Shown one piece after another: positions 27,001-35,018 of a stretch of DNA of 64,000 bases. Below the pieces are notes generated by a model. That model made no database searches. It was not told where the DNA came from and saw nothing but the letters and a program-made list of their open reading frames with translations. The position numbers and the translations under genes are program-made. Origin of the DNA: Plantactinospora soyae (lineage in GTDB: Bacteria; Actinomycetota; Actinomycetes; Mycobacteriales; Micromonosporaceae); assembly GCF_014874095.1 (NCBI RefSeq), contig NZ_JADBEB010000001.1, positions 8,618,001-8,682,000 on the forward strand, given 5' to 3'. Each line of letters begins with the position of its first letter. The stretch's first letter is position 1.

Positions 27001-29183
27001 CAGACCGGCCCGGTCGCCAGGTCGAACCCGCGCTCGAACTCGGCCCGGAACACCGTGTCGAGATCCACCCGGTCGGCCTCGACCGTCCGCAGCTCGACCG
27101 CGCCCGGGGACTCGATCACCTGCCGGGGCTCGCCCGCCTCGTCGACGTACCGGGTCCGCAGCACCTCGTGCCGCTGGGCGAGCGCGGTCAGCGCCCGTCG
27201 TACCGTCGCCGCGTCGATCTCCGGAGACAGCCGGAGGTAGAGCGGGGCCACCCACTCGGTGCTGCCCGGCTCCAACCGGTCCAGGACCCAGAGCCGGCGC
27301 TGCCCGAACGACAGCGGCAGCGGACCGGTCCGGGGCACCACGGTCAGCGGCGGACCGTCCTCCTCGGCGACGGCGACCAGCCGGGCCTGCTGCTCCACCG
27401 TCGGCGCGGCGAACAGGCCCCGCAGCGCGACCTTGCTGCCGGACGCCGCCCGGAGCTGGTTGGCCAGCCGGGTCAGCAGCAGTGACGAGCCGCCGAGCTG
27501 GAAGAAGTCGTCGTGCGCCCCGACCTGGTCGACCTTGAGCAGCTCCGTCCAGGCCCGGGCCACCAGCCGCTCGGCGGCGTTGCGTGGCGCCACGTACGGC
27601 GCGCGGCCGTCGGCGTCGCCGGGGTCCGGCACCGGCAGCGCGGCCCGGTCCACCTTTCCGCTCGTGGTGAGCGGGAACGCGGGCAGGGCGACGAAGGCCG
27701 CCGGGACCAGCGGGTCGGGCAGCCGGTCGCGGAGGAAGGCGCGCAGCCGGTCGGGCGTCGGCACCCGCGGGCCGGTGACGTACCCGACGAGTCGCTTCGT
27801 ACCGTCGGCGCCGTCCTGGGCCAGCACCACGGCACCGGCCACGTCCGGATGGCTGACCAGGACGGACTCCACCTCACCGGGCTCGATCCGCACCCCGTTG
27901 ACCTTGACCTGCTGGTCCAGCCGGCCGATGTACTCCAGGGTCGCGTCACTGCGCCAGCGCACCAGGTCACCGGTGCGGTACAGCCGCGAGCCGGCCGGCC
28001 CGTACGGGTCCGGCACGAACTTCTGCGCGGTCAGGTCGGGCCGGCCCAGGTAGCCCCGGGCCACTCCCACCCCGCCGGCGTGCAGTTCGCCAGCCACACC
28101 CACCGGCACCGGGTCGCCGTTCTGGTCGAGTACCAGCACCCGCAGGTTGGTCAGCGGTCGACCGATCGGCACCGGGCCGGTCGGCAGCGCGGGGTCGTAC
28201 GGGTGCGCGGTCACGTCGATGGCGCACTCGGTCGGCCCGTACGTGTTCCAGAGGGTGACCTTGAGCCCGTCGGTGAGCCGCCGGCACAGCTCGGCGTGCA
28301 GTGGCTCGCCGGCCGAGAAGAGCAGCCGGAGCGAGGTGCAGTCCCGCCAGCCCGGATCCTCGGCGACGAGCCGGAGCACCGACGGCACGCCCTGGAAGAC
28401 GGTGACGCCGTGCCGGGCGACCGCCCGGACCATTGCCGCCGGGTCGTGCTCGGCGCCCACCGGTGCGAGTACGACGGCACCGCCGCTGACCAGGGGTGCG
28501 AAGAACTCCCAGCACGCCGCGTCGAAGGTCAGCGCGGTCTTCTGCAGCACCCGGTCGTCCGGACCGAGACCGTGCTGCTGCACCGCCCAGCCGACCCGGT
28601 TGGCGATGGCCGCGTGGCTGATCATCACGCCCTTGGGGCGCCCGGTCGAGCCGGAGGTGTAGATCGCGTAGGCGAGGCTGTCCCCGGTCGCCGGGCTGAC
28701 CAGCGGCTCGTCGGAAAGCTCCGCGAGCTCCGCCGAGAGCGTGTCGAGGCAGACCGTCCGGGCACCGGTGCCGGCCACCAGGTCGGTCAGGGCCGACTCG
28801 GTGAGCACGATGCCGGCACCGGTGTCGGTCAGCACCCAGGTCGCCCAGTCGCGCGGGTGGTCCGGGCTCAGCGGCAGGTAACCCGCACCCGCCCGCCAGA
28901 CGCCGAGCAGCGCGACGACCAGGTCCACGCCGCGCGGCAGGCAGACGCCGACCAGCGAGTCGGGCCCGACGCCGAGCCCCAGCAGGAGCCGGGCCAGCCG
29001 GCTGCTCCGGCAGTCCAGCTCGGCGTACGTCACCTCGACGTCGCCGGCCAGCACGGCGACCGCGTCCGGCGTGGCCGCCGCCTGGCGGGCGACCAGCGCC
29101 GGCAGGATGGTGGCGGATCCGGCGTCGGCCGCCGTTCCGTGTCCGGCGCCGACCACGTCAGTCCGGCTTCGATCGGGGTTCAT
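24057..29183 (-). CDS. NRPS-A: A-T-C-A-T initiation protein
   Basis: A 1708-residue NRPS that begins directly with an adenylation domain: A1 (about 25-520, TSGSTGRPKG near 179; code about DAWQFATIDK, resembling Gln-type DAWQFGLIDK), T1 (GGSSL near 564), C (HHIACDGWS near 769, standard LCL form), A2 (near 1248; DFWNVGMVHK, essentially the Thr code DFWNIGMVHK) and T2 (AAGGNSI near 1640). It lacks an N-terminal C domain, so lipid attachment must come in trans; the free C protein at 35019-36533 is the obvious candidate. Start: ATG 29183 with GAGGAG upstream, 34 bases after mbtH. Its stop overlaps NRPS-B (ATGA). The first residue could be Gln or a Gln-like amino acid such as 3-ureidoalanine, given the local diaminopropionate genes (inference). 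Codes were read by eye. Confidence 0.93.
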   Translation of the reverse strand: MNPDRSRTDVVGAGHGTAADAGSATILPALVARQAAATPDAVAVLAGDVEVTYAELDCRSSRLARLLLGLGVGPDSLVGVCLPRGVDLVVALLGVWRAGAGYLPLSPDHPRDWATWVLTDTGAGIVLTESALTDLVAGTGARTVCLDTLSAELAELSDEPLVSPATGDSLAYAIYTSGSTGRPKGVMISHAAIANRVGWAVQQHGLGPDDRVLQKTALTFDAACWEFFAPLVSGGAVVLAPVGAEHDPAAMVRAVARHGVTVFQGVPSVLRLVAEDPGWRDCTSLRLLFSAGEPLHAELCRRLTDGLKVTLWNTYGPTECAIDVTAHPYDPALPTGPVPIGRPLTNLRVLVLDQNGDPVPVGVAGELHAGGVGVARGYLGRPDLTAQKFVPDPYGPAGSRLYRTGDLVRWRSDATLEYIGRLDQQVKVNGVRIEPGEVESVLVSHPDVAGAVVLAQDGADGTKRLVGYVTGPRVPTPDRLRAFLRDRLPDPLVPAAFVALPAFPLTTSGKVDRAALPVPDPGDADGRAPYVAPRNAAERLVARAWTELLKVDQVGAHDDFFQLGGSSLLLTRLANQLRAASGSKVALRGLFAAPTVEQQARLVAVAEEDGPPLTVVPRTGPLPLSFGQRRLWVLDRLEPGSTEWVAPLYLRLSPEIDAATVRRALTALAQRHEVLRTRYVDEAGEPRQVIESPGAVELRTVEADRVDLDTVFRAEFERGFDLATGPVWRALLVRLPGTPVPVPPTSVRIPATAGRTPAGESVLLLTLHHIACDGWSSVVLERELRELCAAFAAGRTPELPAPPVQYADFASWQRGWLTDDVLAADLAYWRRTLAGLGPLDLPTDRPRPARRDSRGALAPFTIPADLATAVRELGRRYGASPYMTLLTAFGTLIARYAGRWDVAVGTPVAGRTRPELENMVGFFLNSLVLRPGLHGGLRFGEALEATREVCREAFAHQALPFEQLVDDLQPDRDMSRTPLFQVAFDLHDEGLTGGAVRADDLAAFTASWQVAKTDLTLFVRVQADGTMLGALEYATALFDRTTVDRMGGHLVRLLHAVVADPDLRLGTVDFLDPVDRLVATGVADPFRTGVPDRCLHEVFEERVVASPDAVAVVFEGVELSYAEVNARANRLAHRLRGLGVGVESLVGVCLERGVELVPALLGVLKSGAAYLPLDPAQPVDRLGFMVGDAGASVVVTESALSATVAGFHDGDLVVVDREDLSGQPVSNPVPVSGPENLIYVIYTSGSTGRPKGVCVTHANVLRLFSTTYPHFEFTSSDVWPLFHSYAFDFSVWELWGALLYGGRLVVVPREVTRLPDEFLDLLVRERVTVLNQTPSAFRALVGFARDGDPRLAALRVRAVVFGGEKLEMAELAPWTDRFGNSPALVNMYGITETTVHVTQHRVRATDVDGHGNPVGHPLGDLRVYLLDSYGNLVPVGVPGEIHVGGPGVARGYLGRPELTAQRFVPDPFATSPGARMYRSGDLARRRPDGGLDFLGRIDDQVQIRGYRVELGEIEAALAAHPGVRDAVVLTDEPTPGALRLVAYHVAEPDASPSTAELAAHCATRIPDYMVPAVFVPLDRIPLTANGKLDRRALPAPGRALAEVDAADYVPPQGALEERIAEIWTELLDVEAGARTNFFAAGGNSILAVRLAARIQEEFEIELPVRTVFERPTIARIAEAVEERIRAEIDELSESDLLAGLALLKEQKG
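24668..25905. repeat. Duplicated Thr-type A-domain segment, copy in NRPS-A
   Basis: Partner of 21315-22560 in NRPS-B. The 25425-25900 part again shows the T-ending codon use seen in the other duplicated blocks. Confidence 0.75.
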
Positions 29184-29217
29184 GGGTGCTCCTCACCTCG
29201 TTCCGGCGGCCGAGCGG

Positions 29218-29433
29218 TCAGCTGGTGCTGGCCGCCATCCGCTGGCGCAGGCTCAGCGGGCGCATGTCGGTCCAGACCTCGCCGATCCGGGCGAGGCAGT
29301 CGGCCCGGAGGCCCTCGGTGCCCTCGGCGTGCCAGCCGGCCGGCAGGTCCCGGTCGGCGGGCCAGATCGAGTACTGCTCCTCGTCGTTGCGGACCACGCG
29401 GTAGACCCGGTCGTCCGTCTGCTCGTCAGCCAT
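29218..29433 (-). CDS. mbtH: MbtH-family NRPS chaperone
   Basis: A 71-residue MbtH-like protein, which binds and activates or stabilises partner A domains. The family signatures are visible: [10 protein letters not shown] (about 16-25), the PAGW turn, and C-x6[10 protein letters not shown] near the C-terminus with the conserved Trp residues. It overlaps the sbnB-like stop by eight bases and precedes NRPS-A by 34 bases, so it is made together with the NRPS proteins. Confidence 0.97.
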   Translation of the reverse strand: MADEQTDDRVYRVVRNDEEQYSIWPADRDLPAGWHAEGTEGLRADCLARIGEVWTDMRPLSLRQRMAASTS

Positions 29434-30466
29434 GGGAACTCCTTGTCGATAGTTGGGGCTCCGGCCGCTGGCCGGGACCGGGCAGGAAGTTGTCGACGCG
29501 GACGCCCAGGCCCCGCTCGACGGCGGCGGCCCGGACGAACTCCGCGAGGGCGATGTCCAGGGCGCCGAGCCCGAACGGCGAGAAGACCACCCTCCGGGAT
29601 GGATCGCGGCGGAAGCCGCCGGTACCGCGCAGGATCTGGCCGATCGGCGCGTCGATGAAGTTCCGGTGCCCGACCTGTAGCTCGGTCAGGTGCAGCGAGG
29701 TCCGCTCCCGGCACACGTGGTCGGCGTCGTCCACCACGTTCTGGCTGGCCAGGATCGTCGCCGGGGGCAGGTCGCGCAGCGAGACGTGCAGCACGAGGGT
29801 GCCGGGGCGGGCCGGGCCGAGGTCGAGGTGCGGTTCCGCGGCGGTGGTCGCGACGGAGATCAGCTCGTGTGCCGCGACGGCCCGGCCGATGTCGGCGGCC
29901 AGCGTCACGTGCACCGTGCCGGCCAGTGCCGCGCATTGCCGGGCGAACGCCGCCGCGCGCTCGGGGTCGCTGTCGAAGAGGGTGACCTCGGTGAGGGTGG
30001 GCAGCGCCGCGAGCAGGAACCGCAGCACCTCCAGGTTGATCACGCCGCAGCCGATCAGCGTCACGCCGCTCGGGGCCGGGTCGCGGACCAGCAGCCGGGC
30101 GGCGAGCGCGGCGCTCGCCGCGGTCCGCTTGGCCGAGATCACCGATCCTTCGAGGAGTGCCCGGGGCACTCCGGTGTCGAGGTCGTTGACCAGGATGGCG
30201 GCGTTGGCCCGGGGCAGGCCGTCGTGGATGTTCCCCGGCCAGGAGGCGATCCACTTCATTCCGGCGGCGGGTGCCGGCCCGCCGACGTACGCGGGCAGCC
30301 CGATGATCCGGTTGCGGGGCTCGTCGGGGAAGCGCAGGAACGTGGAGTGCGGCACCGAGGTCCTGCCCTCGTCGTGCAGCTTGTACGCCTCGCCGACCAG
30401 TTCGATCAGCGCGAGCTCGCGGTCGGCCAGGATCTCCTGGACGTCGTCATGTCGAAGGATCAGCAT
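29426..30466 (-). CDS. sbnB: SbnB-like N-(carboxyethyl)-diaminopropionate dehydrogenase (2,3-diaminopropionate synthesis)
   Basis: A 346-residue ornithine cyclodeaminase/mu-crystallin-fold protein. In the staphyloferrin B pathway SbnB oxidatively cleaves N-(1-carboxy-2-aminoethyl)-glutamate, releasing L-2,3-diaminopropionate and 2-oxoglutarate with NAD. The dinucleotide-binding stretch [16 protein letters not shown] begins near 136, and [10 protein letters not shown] (about 69-78) is the family substrate-side motif. The ATG at 30466 overlaps the preceding stop by one base (TGATG). Pairing with an SbnA-like gene is the main reason to prefer diaminopropionate synthesis over cyclodeaminase activity; tuberactinomycin clusters carry the same pair for the same purpose. 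Confidence 0.88.
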   Translation of the reverse strand: MLILRHDDVQEILADRELALIELVGEAYKLHDEGRTSVPHSTFLRFPDEPRNRIIGLPAYVGGPAPAAGMKWIASWPGNIHDGLPRANAAILVNDLDTGVPRALLEGSVISAKRTAASAALAARLLVRDPAPSGVTLIGCGVINLEVLRFLLAALPTLTEVTLFDSDPERAAAFARQCAALAGTVHVTLAADIGRAVAAHELISVATTAAEPHLDLGPARPGTLVLHVSLRDLPPATILASQNVVDDADHVCRERTSLHLTELQVGHRNFIDAPIGQILRGTGGFRRDPSRRVVFSPFGLGALDIALAEFVRAAAVERGLGVRVDNFLPGPGQRPEPQLSTRSSHG

Positions 30467-31467
30467 CAGGCTTGATCACCACCGGCGGCTTCCTTCCAGA
30501 GGTGCGAGGCCTCACCGAAGCGCCCGCGTACCCATTCGTCGGAATAGATCGTGTCGAGGTAGCGGTCGCCACCGTCGGGGAAGATGAGCACGCAGTTCGC
30601 GTCCTCGGGGATGGTCGGGCTCCGCCGCTCCAGTGCCGCGACGGTGGCGCCGGACGAGCCGCCGACCAGGATCGCCTCCCGGGCGGTGAGCCGGCGGCAG
30701 GCGGCGACGCATTCCAGGTCGGTCACGTGGATGACCTCGTCGGCCGCGTCCGGGTCGAAGAGCCCCGGCCGCAGCGATGCTCCGTGTCCGGGCAGCAGTC
30801 GTTCGATCGGCTGCTGGCCGTCGAAGATCATGCTGCCGACCGCGTCCACCGCGATGATCTTGGTGGTCAGCCCGTGCTCCCGGATGTAGTCGGCGCAGCC
30901 GCGCAGGGTGCCGCAGGAGCTGACCGCGCAGAACAGGTAGTCGACGGAACCATCGAGCGCGTCGACGATCTCGCCCATGGTCTGCCGGTGCGCCAGCGGA
31001 TTGCGCGGATTCGCGTACTGGTTCGGCCAGAACGCGTGTGGGGTGTTCGCCACCAGTTCACGTACCCGCCGGACGCGCACCGGCAGGTACTCGCCGCTGT
31101 CCGGATCGGGCTGGGTAACCACCTCCACCGACGCCTGGTACGCGCGCAGGATCGCGAGGTTCTGCTCGGTCGTCTTCGCGTCCACCACACAGACGAACCG
31201 CAGCCCGAAGTACCGGCAGATCTGTGCGAGACCGACCGCCAGATTTCCCGAACTGGACTCGACCACCACCGACCGGCCCGGCTGGAGCTCGCCGCTGCGG
31301 ATTTTCTCCAGCAGCATGCTCAGCGCGGTCCGATCCTTCACGCTGCCGCCGGGATTGAACCGCTCCAGCTTCGCGAACACCCGCATTCGAGAATCGGGTA
31401 TCAGGCGTTCGAGTTCTACCAGGGGCGTGTTCCCGATGGCCGCGAGGATGCCCTTCAGCGCATGCAT
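30466..31467 (-). CDS. sbnA: SbnA-like PLP-dependent 2,3-diaminopropionate synthase
   Basis: A 333-residue fold-type II PLP enzyme of the cysteine synthase family. SbnA joins O-phospho-L-serine and L-glutamate to N-(1-carboxy-2-aminoethyl)-glutamate, the SbnB substrate. Visible motifs: GNTPLVELERL near the N-terminus, the PLP lysine in NPGGSVKDR, SSSGN binding the phosphate, and the glycine-rich VGGSSGA near the end. The start is ATG at 31467, with AAGGGAAG eight bases away; an in-frame ATG at 31503 has a weaker site. It is the first gene of the peptide operon, about 100 bases after promoter B. With SbnB it should supply Dap for incorporation or carbamoylation. Confidence 0.88.
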   Translation of the reverse strand: MHALKGILAAIGNTPLVELERLIPDSRMRVFAKLERFNPGGSVKDRTALSMLLEKIRSGELQPGRSVVVESSSGNLAVGLAQICRYFGLRFVCVVDAKTTEQNLAILRAYQASVEVVTQPDPDSGEYLPVRVRRVRELVANTPHAFWPNQYANPRNPLAHRQTMGEIVDALDGSVDYLFCAVSSCGTLRGCADYIREHGLTTKIIAVDAVGSMIFDGQQPIERLLPGHGASLRPGLFDPDAADEVIHVTDLECVAACRRLTAREAILVGGSSGATVAALERRSPTIPEDANCVLIFPDGGDRYLDTIYSDEWVRGRFGEASHLWKEAAGGDQA

Positions 31468-31571
31468 TGCCACGGCTTCCCTTCGCGGGTCATTTTCTTT
31501 CAACGGATCCGCATCGAAGGCGCCGGTGCTGTCCCGTTGTTGGCGCCGCGCTGCTTTCTCGGCTCGTTGTC

Positions 31572-31604
31572 ATCGTGCGACCCGCGGCTATACCTGCCCC
31601 ATAC
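31572..31604 (-). promoter_or_regulatory. SARP-type promoter B (peptide operon)
   Basis: Minus strand: GTAT-GGGGCAG-GTATAG (31604-31588), ten bases, then CACGAT (31577-31572) as the -10 box. It has the same layout as promoters A, C and D and would drive sbnA, sbnB, mbtH, all three NRPS genes and the MFS gene, a unit of about 24 kb. Confidence 0.65.
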
Positions 31605-31626
31605 CGAAGCTATCTTCGAAAGGAAA

Positions 31627-31666
31627 CGGGCCCCGCCACGCCCGAAATCGGGAGAAGCGGGGCCCG
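31627..31666 (-). terminator. Terminator after the ABC permease
   Basis: CGGGCCCCGC (31627-31636) and GCGGGGCCCG (31657-31666) form a perfect 10-bp stem, with an inner CCCGA/TCGGG stem. On the minus strand it is followed by GTTTCCTTTCG. It lies 24 bases after the permease stop and just upstream of promoter B, separating the two units. Confidence 0.8.
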
Positions 31667-31689
31667 GGAAACCGGTCCGGAGTGGACGC

Positions 31690-34182
31690 CTATTCGCGTA
31701 CGCCGGCCAGCTCGACGGCACGGGACCGGAACGCGAGCCGGACCGGCACCACCGCGCCCAGTACGGCCAGCACGGCGCTGACGGCGGTGATCAGTGCCAC
31801 CGTCCCCCACGGCACGGTGACCGGGGTGGCCCCCACCAGCTGCCCGAGGGCGAGCCGAAGTCCCGCCAGGTTCACCGCCGAGGCACCGACCGCCAGCAGT
31901 ACGCCGACGCCGACCACCAGCAGCGACTCGCCCGCGAAGACCCGCAGCACCTGTCTCGGCGTGGCCCCGGCCAGGCGCAGGATGGCCAGGTCGCGCAGCC
32001 GGTCCGAGGTCGCCATCACCAGGGTGTTGACGATCGCGATGAAGCAGAAGACGATCGCGATGCCGAGCACCAGGAGCATGCCGAGGGCGGTGGTCTCGCT
32101 GTTCTCGGAACTCTCCTCGCCCAGCCAGTTCTCGGCCGGGACGGCCCGGGCCCCTCCTCCGGCGGTGGCGCTGTCCAGGGCGGCCCGGACGGTCGCCGGA
32201 TCGGTGCCGGGTTGCAGCGACACGTACACCCGCCGGGCGAGGCCGGTGAAGGCGTACCGGGCGGTGCCGGCGTACCGGGTGCTCAGGTAGGCGACGTCGT
32301 TGCTGCCGGAGGTGGTGGAGAGCACCGCCACCACCCGCAGCGGCACGGTCGTGCCGTCGGCCATGAACACCTCGACGGTCTCGCCGACCCCGACTCCCCA
32401 GTCCTCGTTGACGATGATGGTGTCGTCGCGCAGTTCCGCCGCCGAACCCTCCTCCACGGGCAGGGTCAGGGTGCGGGACAGCGCCGCCGGATCCACCGTC
32501 TGGGCCTCGTAGTCGGCCAACCTCGCGTCGTCCCTGGCGTACACCATGGTCGGCAGCGCGGCGACCACGTCGACGCCGGGGATCGCCCGGACCCGCTCGG
32601 TCACCGCCTCGTTGACCCCGGGAGTGCCGTCCGGGGTGACCACGAAGTCCGCGGTGACCTGGTTGCGCCGGCCGGAGTCCTTGGCCCGGTCGATCGTGGC
32701 GGCGGCGCCGAGCAGCGAGATGGAGAGGCCGACGGTGAGCAGCACCGGCGCGGCCGTGGCGGCGGTCCGGCGTACGGCGGTCAGCGCGCCCTCCCGGACC
32801 AGCATCCCGGCGGCGCCGCCGAACCGGCCGAGCGGCCAGGTGATGAGCCGGGCGATCGGCTTGACCACCACCGGCGCCAGCAGCGCGAAGGCGAGGATCG
32901 GGAACATCAGCACCCCGATGTACCGGGTCGGCACCATCACCATCCCCGGGTTCACCGCCGCCACCCAGCCGATGGTGACGAGCCCGAAGGCCAGCGCCAG
33001 CAGCCCGTAGAGCCACCGGCCCGAGGTCATCGTGCGGGTGTCCACCGCGGCGTCCCGGAGCGCCTCGATCGGGCGTACGTCGCCGGCCCGGCGGGACGCC
33101 GCCCAGACCCCGGCCAGCGCCACACCCAGTCCCATGCAGAACGCGATCAGCAGCGGCACCCAGACGGCCGGTCCCGTGCCGACCTCGACGGTGAACCAGG
33201 ACGGCGCCAGCCCGAGGTCGACCATCCAGCCGGCCAGCAGCGGTGCCGTGCCCAGTCCCAGCGCGCAGCCGGCGACCGCCGAGGCGATGCCGACCACCGT
33301 CGCCTCGCTGACCACCATCCGCCGCACCTGCCGGGGGGTCGCGCCGACCGTCCGCAGCAGCGCGATCTCCCGACGCCGTTGCGCCACCGCGAAGGCGAAG
33401 GTCGAGGCGACCAGGAAGATCGAGACGAAGCCGGCCACCACCGCCGTGATCGGCAGCAGGGTACGGGTGTTGTCGATCGCCTCCCGGTCGGCGTTGTAGC
33501 TCGGGTCCAGCACGTTGCGCCGGTCCCCGGTGAGCACCTCGGCGTTCCCGCCGACCGCCGACCGGATCGCCTCGGGCGCCCCGTACGCCACCAGCGCCTC
33601 CACCCGGGGGGAGAGCCGTGCCGCCTCCGCCTCGGTGAAGAAGACTGCCGACTCGAATCCGACCGGGGCGGTCACCCCGGCCACGGTGTACTCCTTCGGA
33701 CCGGCGGTGGTGAAGACGGTGACCCGTTCGCCCGGCGCGGACCCACCGGCCGGTACCACCACCTCGGTGTCCGCCTCCGGACCGCGCCCGGCGGCGAGGC
33801 CGTACGCGGCGAACTGGGCGGTGGACCAGCCGTGCCCCACCTGGTCGGTCTCGCCACCGGCGAGCTGTGCGTAGAAGGAGCGGACCGGCACGGTCCGGCC
33901 CAGCGCGCCGACCTGCGCGGCGAGCCCGTCCGAGATGCCCCGGGCCTGGATCAGCGAGCGGCTGCCCGGGTCGTGCCGGGCCGGGTCCCACTCCGGGTCG
34001 AGCGCGGCGACCACCACCGGGGCGGTGGCGAACCGCTGTGGCGCGCGCTCCGGCAGGCCCAGGGTGGCACCGATCTCCAGCCCCATCGCGGCGATCATCC
34101 CGGCGCCCAGGGTCAGCGCCACGAACGTACCGACGAACGCGGCCCAGCGGACCCGGATCGTCTGCAGCGCGATGGTCAGCAC
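31690..34182 (-). CDS. ABC transporter permease, FtsX/MacB type
   Basis: An 830-residue permease with the duplicated FtsX layout: an N-terminal helix, a long extracytoplasmic domain, three helices around 265-390 with the LRTVGATPRQVRRMV coupling segment, a second half with its own periplasmic domain, and a final helix bundle containing LRLAGATPRQVLRVF. Such permeases export lipopeptides and antimicrobial peptides or give resistance to them. The start is GTG at 34182 with GGAGGT six bases upstream; it overlaps the ATPase stop by seven bases. With its partner it forms a two-gene unit between the lipid and peptide operons. Confidence 0.92.
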   Translation of the reverse strand: MLTIALQTIRVRWAAFVGTFVALTLGAGMIAAMGLEIGATLGLPERAPQRFATAPVVVAALDPEWDPARHDPGSRSLIQARGISDGLAAQVGALGRTVPVRSFYAQLAGGETDQVGHGWSTAQFAAYGLAAGRGPEADTEVVVPAGGSAPGERVTVFTTAGPKEYTVAGVTAPVGFESAVFFTEAEAARLSPRVEALVAYGAPEAIRSAVGGNAEVLTGDRRNVLDPSYNADREAIDNTRTLLPITAVVAGFVSIFLVASTFAFAVAQRRREIALLRTVGATPRQVRRMVVSEATVVGIASAVAGCALGLGTAPLLAGWMVDLGLAPSWFTVEVGTGPAVWVPLLIAFCMGLGVALAGVWAASRRAGDVRPIEALRDAAVDTRTMTSGRWLYGLLALAFGLVTIGWVAAVNPGMVMVPTRYIGVLMFPILAFALLAPVVVKPIARLITWPLGRFGGAAGMLVREGALTAVRRTAATAAPVLLTVGLSISLLGAAATIDRAKDSGRRNQVTADFVVTPDGTPGVNEAVTERVRAIPGVDVVAALPTMVYARDDARLADYEAQTVDPAALSRTLTLPVEEGSAAELRDDTIIVNEDWGVGVGETVEVFMADGTTVPLRVVAVLSTTSGSNDVAYLSTRYAGTARYAFTGLARRVYVSLQPGTDPATVRAALDSATAGGGARAVPAENWLGEESSENSETTALGMLLVLGIAIVFCFIAIVNTLVMATSDRLRDLAILRLAGATPRQVLRVFAGESLLVVGVGVLLAVGASAVNLAGLRLALGQLVGATPVTVPWGTVALITAVSAVLAVLGAVVPVRLAFRSRAVELAGVRE

Positions 34183-34919
34183 GCGCTGACCTCCATGCGC
34201 GTCATCCGGGCCGCGATCGCCTCCGCCGTCGGGTTGACCAGTTCGCCGGCCAGCACCCCGTCGGCGAGGAACACCACCCGGTCCGCCTTCGCGGCGGTCA
34301 CCGGGTCGTGGGTCACCATCACGATGGTCTGGCCGTGCTGGTCGACGAGCCCACGCAGCAGCGCCAGCACCTCCCGGCTGGTGCTGGTGTCCAGCGCCCC
34401 GGTCGGCTCGTCCGCGAAGAGCACCGCCGGCTTCGTCACCAGGGCCCGGGCGATCGCGACCCGCTGCTGCTGGCCGCCGGAGAGTTCCGCCGGCCGGTGC
34501 CGGCCGCGGTTGCCGAGGCCCACCTCGGCGAGGACGGCCGCGACCTCGGTCCGGCCCGGCTTGCGCCCGGCCAGCCGCAGCGGCAGCGCCACGTTCTGCT
34601 CGGCGGTCAGCGACGGCAGCAGGTTGAAGGCCTGGAAGACGAAGCCGATCTTGTCCCGCCGGAGCAGGGTCAGCGCCGTCTCGCTCAGCCCGGTCAGATC
34701 GGTCTCCGCGATGACCACCCGACCACTCGTCGGCCGGTCCAGACCCGCCGCACACTGCAAGAGGGTGGACTTGCCCGATCCGGACGGGCCCATGATGGCG
34801 GTGAAGCTACCGGCCCGGAAGTCGAGTGAGACCTCCGTCAGGGCCGTCACCGCGTTCTGGCCCGAACCATAGGTCTTGCTCAGCGACTCCAGCCGCACAG
34901 CCTGCTCCATAGCGAGCAT
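34176..34919 (-). CDS. ABC transporter ATP-binding protein, MacB/LolD type
   Basis: A 247-residue ATPase with Walker A GPSGSGKST (about 44-52), Q-loop VFQAFNLLP, signature LSGGQQQR, Walker B AVLFADEPTGALD and switch H in VTHD. The sequence fits the MacB/LolD/BceA group that partners with FtsX-type permeases, as encoded by the next gene. The first ATG is at 34919; an ATG three codons later is possible. A -10-like TATCTA at 34953-34948 implies a leader of only about 20 bases with no clear ribosome binding site. A dyad overlaps the predicted start of transcription. Confidence 0.95.
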   Translation of the reverse strand: MLAMEQAVRLESLSKTYGSGQNAVTALTEVSLDFRAGSFTAIMGPSGSGKSTLLQCAAGLDRPTSGRVVIAETDLTGLSETALTLLRRDKIGFVFQAFNLLPSLTAEQNVALPLRLAGRKPGRTEVAAVLAEVGLGNRGRHRPAELSGGQQQRVAIARALVTKPAVLFADEPTGALDTSTSREVLALLRGLVDQHGQTIVMVTHDPVTAAKADRVVFLADGVLAGELVNPTAEAIAARMTRMEVSAC

Positions 34920-34929
34920 CCAATCACTG

Positions 34930-34948
34930 AATGTTAGATCGACACATT
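34930..34948. promoter_or_regulatory. Operator-like dyad at the ABC transporter promoter
   Basis: AATGT (34930-34934) and ACATT (34944-34948) form an inverted repeat separated by nine bases, directly downstream of a TATCTA -10 candidate on the minus strand (34953-34948). Arms of ATGT/ACAT are typical of PadR-type repressor sites, but no such repressor is encoded next to it. The 34920-35018 gap holds no gene. Confidence 0.45.
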
Positions 34949-35018
34949 AGATACCACCCTGAGAACCCCCGGACCATTGACCCTGAGCTGTCCCGGGTTT
35001 TCCCGGAATCCACCCGAA

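Noticed and set aside
29426-30466. Ornithine cyclodeaminase making proline
   Set aside because: The one-base overlap with an SbnA-like gene and the NRPS context fit SbnB much better; sequence alone does not exclude it.
30472-34872. A 1466-codon plus-strand frame opposite sbnA and the ABC permease
   Set aside because: Low-complexity antisense shadow, and it crosses a clear terminator and promoter B.
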